A stretch of DNA of 64,000 nucleotides from Deuterostichococcus epilithicus (Eukaryota > Chlorophyta > Trebouxiophyceae > Prasiolales > Stichococcaceae): assembly GCA_033439295.1 (NCBI GenBank), contig JAVTLE010000004.1, positions 930,012 to 994,011 on the forward strand, written 5' to 3'. How positions within the stretch are numbered: the stretch's first letter is position 1; each line of letters opens with the position of its first letter. The translations under genes were made by a program, and so were the position numbers. Positions 12,433-22,446 of this stretch are shown here, in pieces. The notes under the pieces are model-generated. The model was not told the DNA's origin, searched no databases, and worked only from the letters and a program-made list of their open reading frames with translations.

Positions 12433-13364
12433 GCGGAGCAGCAGGCAGTTCTGCCGCTGCCGCCTGGGCTCGTGGCACTCTGCTGCTCATGCTGCCGCCG
12501 CTGCTGCTGCCGGTGGTGATGATGACGACTCCCCGCAAGGCAGGGGCGGCTGATGCATGGTGGCCAGGGTGAAAATGTGAAGGAGGCTTGCAACAGGTCG
12601 TGCAATTTGCCATGCGTTGATATATGCAGGAAGATGCTGTCGAACTAGAGGCATCACAAGGCGGTGTGCCGCACGCTGCGAGTGTCTAGTTTGCAGAGTA
12701 ACGTGTCATGTGTTTTGGTTCATCTGGTGGTCGAACGGATGCACATGAGATGTCTAGGATATATCGCTGCAAAGTCGAATGCCTGCGAATGTCAGCTTGT
12801 GGCATGCGGAGTGTGCAAACGTGTGTTGGCATGAGAGGTGTCTTGTGGCGCAAAGAAACGTCAATTTCGCGAAAGCAAACTCACTCTAAAACACACGAGG
12901 AAAGGTGTTAAACCACAACAGTGAATGATGAACATTATTATCTGCTGCAAACTCCTCATATGCTTGCGCCGCTCGAATGAAGTGCGCCCATCCTGTATGT
13001 GAGCAACTACCGCTGACCGAACACTTGACCGCAAGCCAATCCTGCCAAGAAAGCGCAAGAAAGAACATCTGCAGCCCATGCAATAACACATATGCACACC
13101 AGGGTTCGTTCCACCCCTGCACCGCTTGCAACATATTGACAGATGCTCTCAGATGCACACCCCAAACCCACTCACACAAGTACCACCAGCACTCATCTCT
13201 GAACTCGCGCTCGCCTGCCTCTAGGATAGTCTCCGGTGCGCAACAGTTTATACTGTGGCTTTCTAAAACGTCAAATGGCCAGCACCAACAAGAGCAAATT
13301 CCCCATCTCCGCCGCCGCTGCAGCCTCTGACGGCCGCATCAACGACGCATATTGGCTGACACTC
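12433..13364. other. Convergent intergenic region between EF-hand and aminotransferase genes
   Basis: Two genes end towards each other here. I see no convincing exon, only 3'-flanking sequence with lower GC than the genes. Confidence 0.6.
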
Positions 13365-16300
13365 TCACGCCGCAGCAGGGCCTGGGGGCAGCGGCTCGCC
13401 GGCCGCCGCCGCCGCCTGGGCAGCCGCCTTGGGCGGCGCGAGCGCCGTCGAGCGCGAATTCTTCGCAAACGCCCGCAGCACCGACGCCAGACGCTCCATG
13501 GCTGTCTCCAGTTCCTCGTCAGAGGCGGAGGCAAAGGAGATGCGCACAAAGGGGCAGGGGGTGGGCGGCCTCGGGCCTAGTGCGTGGCAGATGCGGCCTG
13601 AGGGGGACACGAAGTGTTTGTCAGGTAGTCGTCTCTACTGGAGAACAGCCTTTGGCAGCACAGCAGTCAGGCCATGGCAGGCGTAGGTGCACATGCCCTT
13701 GAATATCCTGGGAACTACACCATCTCCCGCTGCGGGCAAAGAGAGCCGGTTGGCCAGCGCCCAAAGTTCATTGAAGAAGCTCGTGGCGCCCATTGCTAGA
13801 GCTGCTCTCAGGAAAGGGTCATGCGACACGAAAGGCAGGAGCAGCATCTCACCGGGCACGAACACAACGCGGGCGTCGGCACACAGGTCCAGGATCTCGT
13901 CGGCGTCCGTGACTCCGGCGCCCAGCGCCATCCACAGGAACATGCCCGCCTGCAGGGGTGCGGGTGACGAGTCGCGGTCGTCAGAGTCGGCCGGGCATCC
14001 GCAACATGAGAAAGACCAGCAAGGGCCACAGCGACACGCCTGGGTTTTAGGGTTTTAACCCACAAGTGGATAGCGGGCCAGCTGCAGCCACATGCCTGCG
14101 CCCGTGCAAACGCAGCGCGGGCGCTGCCGGCGCCACAAAGCGCTTCCAGCGAGGGCGCTCATATACTACAAACTGGTGCCGCGCTGGCTGATAGTGCAGG
14201 ATCATCACCTGCGGCGCCAGCCAGCTGGCCAGGCCGGCCAGGTGCTTCTCGGCGGCCGCTAGCACAACGCCGGCGCGGCGCGCGTAGGAGCGCTGCATGT
14301 TGCATGCGTGCGCGCGCAGCCCGGCGCCGCCCCACGCTGCCAGCATCTCCGACACCATGACCTGCGGGAGTTTTTGGGGTTTAGGGTATGGGAGTGGAAG
14401 GTTTTAGGCGCCACCCTATGCCGCCAGCATCTCCGACACCATGAGCCTGCGCGAGAGCGGAAGCATGAGGCTGAGGCAGGCGCACCGAAACAGGCATGGT
14501 TATGTGTTCTGTTCTGTTCTGTTCTGTTCCGTTCAAAGTCGAGCCGGGCGGCCCCTGCAGTGGGGTGCCGGCATTCCTGCGGCCCCAGCGATTGTCATTG
14601 TCCCAAACAAAACCTCTCGCACTATGGAGCACACGCCCAAGGAGGGGCGGCGCTCCCAGTTTGTGACTTCCAAAGGTGTGACGCCGCCCTAACAGCACCC
14701 CAGGTTCGCCGGAGCAAGCGCAGGGCGCGTGGTGGGACCAGGCGCCGAGGGAACAGACGGTGATGCAAAACACCAGCTTTCTGGCATACAGTAGGGATAC
14801 AGAGATATAGTAGGGGGTTTAGGCTTCGGGTCCGGGAACCCGCCTGCGTGGTGGAGCAGGCGCCGAGGGATGAGCCGGTGATGCAGTACACCAGCTTCTG
14901 GATGATCGCCGGCGCGCCCGTGGCCCAGCCCAGGCGCAGCCCGGGCGCCAGGAACTTGGCGAAGCTGTCCAGCCGTACGACGCGGCCGTCCGTGTCGAGG
15001 GACAGGTATGACCGCTCCAGGGTGTCCAGGCCCCGCGCCTCGCCTGAGGGCAGGGTTTCCATGGGGGGCTGTTCAGGGGGCGGCTCAGGGGTCGCCCAGG
15101 GGGGGGAAGGGAGTGTCTGCAGCTGCTCCCGGCGGGTGCCGTGTCCACGATGGGCAGGGCGTTCATTGGAGGGTTCCGGTGTCAGCAGCATCTGTGCGGG
15201 GCCAAGGCGCATGCTGGTACGCTGCAACAGACTCGCAGCACAGCCTTCAGTAGCAACAGACAGTAGCACCGGCAAAGGCCAGGAGGACTTTTGTTCTTCG
15301 CAGTGCGAGGTGGCGCACCGGAGGCTGCGTCGGGGAATTGCAGGTAGTAGTACGGGTCGTCCTCCAGTATGACCACGTCATATTGGCGGCAGATGGCATA
15401 GATCTCCGCCTTGCGCGCCAGCGGCACCGTGGAGCCTGCGGCGGCGATCGAGATCCAGAGGTACTTTGAGCAGCTGGATGATGTTGGGTGTCGACCATCT
15501 GGCCAAAGCGAAAGTAGCACCAGGGATCCTGCAGCGGCGGATCACGAGCCGGAGCTCGCAGCATTGAGCTGTAGTGCAGGTTAGGTTAGTGTGGATGGCA
15601 GACGGCTGGCTCGGCATAGCGTGCACGTTTGAGGTGACGGACAGCGACTTTCATCCTGCAGTGGGGCTGCGACACCGCCGTGCAGTCGCGGCGGCAGGGG
15701 GCATCCATCCCACAACCTAAGGCACAGGCAAGGCTGCATGCATTCCAGGCACAAGGACCTTCACATACCATCTTGCAGCATCCAAAGGGAAGGCCCACCT
15801 GTGGGATTCTGGCCCGTGGGCACAGTGTACAGCACCCGCGGCGGGCGGCCGCCAGAGAGCTTGGCCGCCTGAGACGCCTGCTCCAGGCTCGCCGCCAGCG
15901 CCTCTGGCAGCATGCCGGCGGCGTCCATCGCCACGGGGAGGGCCTTGTAGCCGCGCAGGTTGATGGTGCCCTCCACCATGTGGGAATACGTGTACTGCTC
16001 CGTGACCATGTAGTCCCCCGCCTCCATGAGCAGCGAGCACAGCAGCTGCAGGCGGGAGCGGAGGCGGGCTTCAGTCGCGATGGTGTGTGTGTCACATAGC
16101 AGTGTCTGGCAAGGCTGCCAGCGGTCAGGCACTTGACCCTCGCTGACTTCCACTTTGGCGAGGGGAGGAGCAGCGTGACAGCCTAGCCCACATGGTGCGC
16201 ATGCTGGCACACCCTCCTGATGCAGGTTGCGGGCAAGACTGCAAGCTCCACATGCTGTCCACCTCGAGCATGGCATCAAAGCCAAGGAGCCAGTAGTGAC

Positions 16301-17525
16301 ACAGATGGCGACCGAGGCTGCAAGATCTGCAAGCTGCAGCGCACCTCCAGGGTGGCGTTGGAGCCGGTCGTGATGCAGGTGGCTGTTGGAAGCGGCGGCG
16401 CGTGCTGCTCCGCTGTGTGCTCAGTGGCCCACGCCTGCAGCGGTGGGTAGCCGCTCGGAGCAATGCAGTACTGCTGCATCGCCATGAGCTGCGAGCAAGG
16501 CAAAGAGAACTCGTCAGCGCCCGGACCCTCCCGCGCATGCACTATGAATCATGCACAGGGTGCCGATGGGGTAAATCTGCAGCCGCTGCATCATCAGCAT
16601 AGCGGCAGATCACTACCAGCATCAGGTGCACTGCAGCTACTGATGCAGTGGAGACAATCGAATGATCTTCTCAAGGCTTCTTGGCTTGTATGAATTTAAG
16701 CAGGCGCTGCGTGCTGCAACTACCCTCACCTTTGCAGGGTCATCAATGCTGACGCTCGTGCCGTCGCGCAGCGTATACGACAGCTGCGTGATGGGAAACG
16801 CCTCCGCCGCTGGGAAGCCGCCGTGCAGACCGATGACGCCCGGGATGCCGGTGTAGCGCGCCGCAATGATGCGCAGCGTTGGCGGCTCCCGCGCAGTGCC
16901 CTCAGCGCTCAGTTGCTCGTCCCAATTGACTGTGCCGCCTGCAGCTAGAGCCAATCAGGACTGCAAGGTGAGACAGGGCCGCACGGTGAAGCGCAGAAGG
17001 AAGTCAGCTGACTCGCCGATGGCCGCCGAGGACGGCGGGCGCCATGTTCCAAGGGGGCGGCAGCGCATCGGGAGGATGCCCCGGCCGCGTCGGCGGCGCG
17101 TGTGCGTCGTGTGTTATGGGGCTGAGTTTGTGAGAGGATATGTGGCTTAGACACCGTCTTGTTGCATGGGTCAGGCATGAACGAGGCGTGCTGACATGCA
17201 GTGCTGACTCCGCCGCCTTGTCAGGTGCCCTGTAGATGCCAGAGGCAGCAGCTCCGATGCGCGTCGGCATAGCACACGCTGTATGGGACAACAAGATATT
17301 TGGCTGGCCTTCAAGGTGCCCGCGTAACGCGAGGTTGGACCTTGTTCGAACTCGGCAACCTCGACGTCACCCACCTCCAGCGCTGCATGGCGACAAGCTC
17401 CGTTGCCGCTTCGCTGCCGGGTCTAGCTCGGCTGCAGTGGTGAGCGACGATGAGTCTGTGGCTGCATCGATGCACGCGCGGTCGGCAGGCAGCTCCACAA
17501 GGCCCGGCGGTCTGGCGATTGGCAT
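13365..17525 (-). CDS. Aro8/alpha-aminoadipate-type PLP aminotransferase (fold type I)
   Basis: PLP-dependent transaminase of the Aro8/KAT-II group, acting on aromatic amino acids, 2-aminoadipate or kynurenine with 2-oxoglutarate. Nine exons join to 516 codons: 17375-17525, 16730-16938, 16345-16488, 15799-16045, 15319-15435, 14844-15043, 14209-14361, 13853-13949, 13365-13597. Family landmarks in order: LSAEGTAREPPTLR and a following IGLHGGFP segment; APSGYPPL and ITTGSNATLE; TVPTGQNPTG (split by an intron); VILEDDPYYYLQF; RLDSFAKFLAPGLRLGW with the PLP-binding Lys; then MFLWMALG and VRISFASASDEELE. The C-terminal ~45 residues are an Ala/Pro-rich tail beyond the usual fold. The start was chosen because the exon ends in phase with the next conserved block. 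One intron (after 14844) uses a GC donor. Exact substrate cannot be read from sequence. Confidence 0.92.
14366..14386. repeat. Telomere-like motif next to an acceptor
   Basis: GGGAGTTTTTGGGGTTTAGGG lies directly against the acceptor of minus-strand exon 14209-14361. A related GGGTTTTAGGGTTTTAACCC element lies at 14041-14060 in the following intron. Confidence 0.5.
14405..14457 (-). repeat. Degraded copy of the 5' edge of exon 14209-14361
   Basis: On the plus strand, CAGCATCTCCGACACCATGA is repeated exactly here and at the real exon edge (14341-14360), followed by the same CCTGCG acceptor complement. The copy is upstream in the direction of transcription. Confidence 0.85.
14702..14795 (-). 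repeat. Degraded copy of the 3' edge of exon 14844-15043
   Basis: Plus-strand CAGGCGCCGAGGGA, then a GGTGATGCA...CACCAGCTT segment, repeat the end of the real exon at 14858-14895 with several changes. It lies just downstream of the exon in transcription order. Confidence 0.85.
14813..14832. repeat. Telomere-like TTTAGG motif near a GC donor
   Basis: GGGGGTTTAGGCTTCGGG lies about 12 bases beyond the GC donor of minus-strand exon 14844-15043. Confidence 0.4.
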
Positions 17526-17785
17526 GTTGGCAGCAGCGGCGAAGCTGGACTGGTAAACGTGACCACAAGGGAGAGGCAAATCTTCGAAACGATTTTAGCA
17601 CAGTAAACTTGCCGGGTTTTTCTATATAAATCGCGAGTTGTTTGAGGTCTGAACCTTGGGTGGCTGTGCTCTTGTCTGACTCGTGACTCATTTTGGCGGG
17701 AAAACTATTGAGGGGCAGTTGCATTCACAATGGTTTCGGAGCGACAGCACAAGCCAGTTGAGCCGCAAGCGCGCTTCCTCGTGGC
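17526..17785. promoter_or_regulatory. Divergent promoter region, aminotransferase / exonuclease genes
   Basis: About 260 bp separates the two predicted start codons on opposite strands, so both promoters must lie here or inside the 5' exons. It contains AT-richer blocks, including TCTATATAAATCGCG near 17619, a possible TATA-like element. No experimental start is visible. Confidence 0.45.
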
Positions 17786-20700
17786 ATGCGGCGGTTTGCA
17801 AACACTTACAACCGGTGGAATCCTCAGTCCGAGAGGTGTATCCGTTCGCACAGGACACTTAGCGCATTGTTGGCCTCGTCCGAGGCAGCCGTCACTGCTT
17901 GTGAGGCCATGCGGAGTACGTGCCGCAGGACGATGAGCGGCCAATCAGCAGCCGAAGACTCCACCATTGCGTCGCTGCAGGTGCACAGTCAAGCCTGCGG
18001 CACCTTGCAGTGAAGAGCGATGCTGCTGCTTGCAGTCGTTCTACATTCCCTTCTTGCGTGTGATGCTGTGGATAACGGTTGGCCAGAATATCCGTCCTGG
18101 TCGCTGGTATGACTTTGAGCAACTGCGTAGCGCGCTGTCCACTCCTGCATCATGCACCGATGTGGCCACCAACGCAGAGGCATGCAAGCCCGACGTCAGA
18201 CGCTTCAGACACAAGCAGCATGCCAATGGCAAGGCAGGCAGTACACGGTGAAAAGGTCTCAGCTCAGCAATCGGCCGGCACGCCAGTCAGCTCCTGCGAC
18301 GAAGCCGCCGCACGGCCAAAGTCAGCGAAGCGGCGTGCGGCGGAGGCTCTGCTGGCATCGCGCCACGAGGCGGCGGCAGCGCAGCTGGCGCGGCCCTGGG
18401 GCTCGTCAGCGCTCGGGGGCAGCCCGTTACTGGCAGAGCGCAGCTGTGGCGGCCGCCCAGCGGCGGCGCACAGCGGCCTGGGCGGCCAGCTGCGCGGCCT
18501 GCCGCACCTCAGCAGCACTGCGAGCGACCTGGACTCCTGCAGATTCGGCGCACCCGGGGGCCACGGCACCCACGCCGTGGCACAGCTGGCGTATGACGAC
18601 GCTGCCTCAGACTCCGCAGAGGAGGACGAGCTGTCGCTGGACGGCCGCCTGGCTGCTGCCAGCGGCCTTGCCGGACAACAGCAGCTGAAAGGCGCCTCAG
18701 CAGCTACTGCCGACGGCGGCTCGTGGGCAGCGGTGCACGTGCCGGCGTGCAGACCCGACGCACTCTGCTGCAACCCGCCGGCGACGGCCGCCGCCGACAG
18801 CAGCAGTGCTAGCACCAGCCAGGCGGGCCCTGCCGCCTCAGCGGCCGCGCAGGACCACAACTGTACCGACGGCGCCAGTAGGGCCGCAATCGAGGCCGCC
18901 GTGGCGCGGGCGGCGGCGGCGGCTGCCGAGCTGCCGCCGCAGCCGCCGGCGGCACGCGCGAATGCGCCGCACTGGTGCAGCTTTCCGGTTGCGGTCCCCC
19001 ACCTCGACTGGGCGCTGCTGCTGGGCGACATGGTGCGGGCGCAGCAGCGGCAGGACGGCAGTGGTGGGGAGCCAGCCTGCGCCAGCTCTATCGAGCTGGG
19101 TCCCATCCAGGCAGGCCCTCTCGCCCCAAGCCCTCTAGCTCCAGCGCCTCGACCAAAAGCGCATTGGCGGCAGTGTGTGCGGAGCTCCGCGCAGCTCATT
19201 GGGATGCTGCTTGCGGTGGTCACCATCACGAGAGGGCATCAGGTGTTGCGGTGGTTGTGGGCCAATGTTCGGAGAAACATTGCAGCAGCAGCAGCAGCAG
19301 CAGCAGCAGTGGCGGCGGCCGCGCCTGCGACACGCTGCTGGCAGTATGCCTGCCGACCCTGCCTTGGTGGCGACCCCCAAACCCTGAACAACCTGCAGGT
19401 GCACCTGGTGGAACGGGAGGAACAGGCGGCGCCTGCGATCGCCGCGCTGCGTGCCAGCATGGCCGACCCCGTCATCGCCATCGACCTGGTACGAGGCGTC
19501 GGCAAGCTGCTGTTGCCTGCATGCGTGGCTGGCAACTTGCAGGCGTACCTTACTTTACCAGACAGCCAGTCCAGGCGTCAACGGTGCCGGGCCAGGTCAC
19601 TTGCAGCTGTCGGCGCCTGCAATTCGCAGCCACGTGGATGCTGCGCCAGCATGCAAATGTGGCGGCCAGATGTCAAGCGCGGCAAGACGCCGCGCCGACA
19701 CCGTGCGGCCTGTGTGTACTGCCGCCTACTGCAGTCCCCCGACTGGTCGTGCGCTCTGCTGCAGGAGTGGCGGCCGGACTTTGGGCGCGGCAAGATGTCG
19801 CGCGTGGCGCTGATGCAGCTGGCCTCCTCTTCGGTGGCGGTCCTGGTGCGGCCGTGCGCCCTGGACTGGCAGCTGCCGGCCTGCGTGCGGGATCTGCTCG
19901 GGTGGGTCGCACCGCCTGTAGGCACAAGACCGTGGCATGCGGTGGTTGCCTCTGGGACGAGGTCGTTCAGATCCACGCCTCCGAGCGGCGCGGAAGCTGC
20001 ACGTATATAAGCATCATGCCCTAAACCCTAAACCCTCATGCGCGCAGCGATCCGGCGGCCGTGCTGGTGGGCTTCGGCTGGGAGTCGGCAGACGAGCGGA
20101 AGATGACGCGCACCTTTGGAAAGGGCTCTGGCCGCGCCGCCTTCGGCGCCTTCTGCGACCTGCAGGTGCGCTGCCGCCGGGGTTTGAAAGATTCATGGTG
20201 TTTGCCGCTCGCCCTGCAAAGTACGGTAGCCGGGGCGCTGGCCGCGCGCCGCCCTCGGCACGTTTAGGCTTACCTGACGAAACATACCTTGAAAGGCCTT
20301 TCACAGAACATGACGAGAAGGCCTGCAGAGGGCAGGGTTCTAATTGTCGTGTCACGGCTGCTGCCCTTGACGCCTTGTGCAAGCTGCCGGGGCTCCGCAG
20401 TGTGCTCGCCCTGCAATCAGCTGTTCGCCTTGGGGTTTGGCCTCTTGATGCTCGCCGTGCAGAACCCACATCCAGTGGTCTGCTTGCGGTGGCAAAGACG
20501 CTGCACGCTCCACCGAGGGCTGGGGTCTAGAGTGGTGTTGCATCGCCCCCCTTGCGTCTCCATAATGCAGGTGGCGGTGCACGCAGAAAGTCAGTCTCGG
20601 GCCATCCTCCCAGGTTGCTCCTGGGCCTGGCACCTGCGCCAGCTGCTAGCTGAGGTGCATGGCGTTGCCAGGCGACCTCTCGTCTCTCCGCACTTCCTCT

Positions 20701-21990
20701 CTCGGCTGCCAACTTGCAGGGCTCTCCTACCTCGTCTGTCTAGCGGACTGATCGTCCCCTTGTGTTCTCTCGCCAGGCAGTAGCATCGCAGCTGGGCTAC
20801 CGGAACCCAGGCCTGGCCAGGGTCACTGCCAGCGTGCTGGGAGCTGTGCTGCCGAAGCCGAAGAAGGTGGCGATGTCCAACTGGGAGGCGCCGCGCCTGA
20901 GCTTGCGGCAGATTCAGTATGCCGCACTGGACGCGCTGCTGACTGGCCATGCCTTCCGGGGCCTCAGGTGAGAGGCTTGCACGACAGGAGATGACCCAAA
21001 CCGACTCGCCACTGCAGTGGTGCACTGCTCCCATGTTTCGAAATACAGTTATCCTACCGTATCCTTGCACATCAGACCATGGCCCCAGAGGCCGTTCTCC
21101 CGAGCCGAAGCTGCATTCGTGCCTGTGGCCGCGCGTGTAGCAATGCGCCAGCGGCCGCCAGCCGCCAGACACAAGACACAAGCCGCCAGCCGCCGGTCGC
21201 CAGACGCGCTCTCTTGGCTGCCGCACGGCAGGCTGGCACTTGGCGCCGACGCCGTGCGCCGATGATAGTATGCTGCTGGCGTCCGCTTGAGCCTTTTTCC
21301 ATTCCCGTCCGCAGGCTGTGGCACTCAGTGCCGACGCCGTGCGCCGGGTGCAAGGTGTTGCTGGCGCACGCTCCGGCGCCCGGCGGGAAGCTGCCGTGCA
21401 GCGACCCGCGCTGCGGCCGGTCCTTCAAGACGCCCGGGTGAGTTGCAGGCAAAAAGGCAAATTTCAGCGACTGTTCCGCTCCCTTGCGCAGCGGGGATGC
21501 TTGTGTCTGCCGCTGCATGCTGTCCTCATGCGTGCTGACGCCGGCTTTCACCTGCGCCCTGATGGTGGTTTGAGACGTCCCTGTGAAGTTTGGTTCGACC
21601 GCGTGTGCATATGTGGTCTGCTGAGTAATGTGGTTGTCACATGTTGGATGCAGGAAGCTGGTGGCGCACGCGCAGCAGAAGGGCCACCGTGCGGGGTGGG
21701 CAGAGTGCGGCGAGTGCGGCCGCTGCACTGTGCGCCTGCTGCAGGGAGCGGCGGCAGTGGCGGGCCCTGTGGCGGCGAAGGCAGCTCGGAAGCCGGCGAC
21801 GTCTGCGGCGTCAGCCGCAGCCGCCACTGCCTCCGTGGTTGGAGAGGGCGCCGCCGCCATGGCAGAGGCAGTTGCGCCGCCATCGACGGCAGCCGGTTCC
21901 AAGCGGCGGGCAGCGTCGGGTGCGGGGAAGCAGCCAGCAGCAAAGCGGCAGAAGGGCAGGCGTCAATCGGGCGTGAGCAGTTGCAATTGA
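17786..21990 (+). CDS. DEDDy-type 3'-5' exonuclease domain protein with C-terminal Cys-rich tail
   Basis: Predicted 3'-5' exonuclease (RNase D/WRN/EXD-like). Eight exons close to 721 codons: 17786-17980, 18268-19242, 19399-19488, 19765-19901, 20048-20165, 20777-20967, 21315-21437, 21654-21990. The first ~400 residues are low-complexity, Ala/Ser/Gly-rich. Motif I is DPVIAIDLEWRPDFG, with an intron between its Asp and Glu. The second block reads VLVGFGWESADERKM, with an Asp where motif II is expected. Motif III is QIQYAALDA, the Tyr-x3-Asp of the DEDDy class. After the nuclease come Cys clusters (CAGCK, CSDPRCGRSF, CGECGRC) that could bind zinc, and a basic Lys/Arg-rich end ending KRQKGRRQ, possibly a nuclear signal. 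The N-terminal exon joins are tentative; the nuclease core is clear. Substrate (RNA or DNA) cannot be assigned. Confidence 0.82.
19280..19312 (+). repeat. (GCA)n trinucleotide tract
   Basis: About eight GCA units in a row. In the model it falls in the intron 19243-19398; if retained it would encode poly-Ala. Confidence 0.8.
19375..19398. repeat. Telomere-like motif directly before an acceptor
   Basis: CCCCCAAACCCTGAACAACC ends about four bases before the CAG acceptor of exon 19399-19488. Confidence 0.4.
19648..19705 (+). repeat. Degraded copy of the 5' edge of exon 19765-19901
   Basis: TGTGGCGGCCAGATGTCAAG then CGCGGCAAGACGCCGCGC mirrors the real motif-I exon start (AGTGGCGGCCGGACTTTGGG then CGCGGCAAGATGTCGCGC) about 115 bp downstream. 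Confidence 0.8.
20021..20038. repeat. Telomeric CCCTAAA repeats directly before an acceptor
   Basis: CCCTAAACCCTAAACCCTC, two and a half perfect units, ends about nine bases before the acceptor of exon 20048-20165. Confidence 0.75.
21236..21290 (+). repeat. Degraded copy of the 5' edge of exon 21315-21437
   Basis: GCCGACGCCGTGCGCCG is shared exactly with the real exon start near 21332, as are a GGCACT start and a TGCTGGCG end. The copy has lost the Cys codons of the CxxC motif, so it is not functional coding sequence. Confidence 0.8.
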
Positions 21991-22446
21991 GGCTGGGTGT
22001 CGTGGCCACACTTGCTGCCATCATGCAGGAAAACCTTCGTGATCAGCGCGCGGGAATTCAGCTGACATGTCATCTCGGCAACTTCAGGCTAGACGGCATT
22101 GGCCTTGTAGGTGGGCAATACACTCGTTTGTCTACGATTTCAGCAGGTTTTGACGTGAGACACAGCTTCTGTTACTTTCAGGTTGCAGTCCAGATGGCAG
22201 TTGTGGAACCTACAAGACTCGCCTATTCCAACATTCCTCAGTCCAGGGCGAGATGGCAAGTGAACCTTCGCAAAGGGAATGCTCGCAAAGAAGATCTGGA
22301 TAAATCTTGCGGCAAAGAGCAAGTGTGAATTGCTGGCTCTGTGCACGCTCATACTACGTTCCTGAAGCATGCATATTCGTTGACCGTCCTTGGACCCTCA
22401 ATGCACATGATGACGCCGCCGCCAGGAGTTGCGCGACGCAGCGCCG
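21991..22446. other. Convergent intergenic region between exonuclease and LPMO genes
   Basis: 3' flanks of two convergent genes. No exon, RNA gene or mobile element recognised. Confidence 0.6.

Noticed and set aside
18079-20010. 643-codon plus-strand open frame as one exon
   Set aside because: It runs through a (GCA)n tract and past the motif-I donor; the conserved nuclease sequence requires leaving the frame at 19488 and resuming at 19765.
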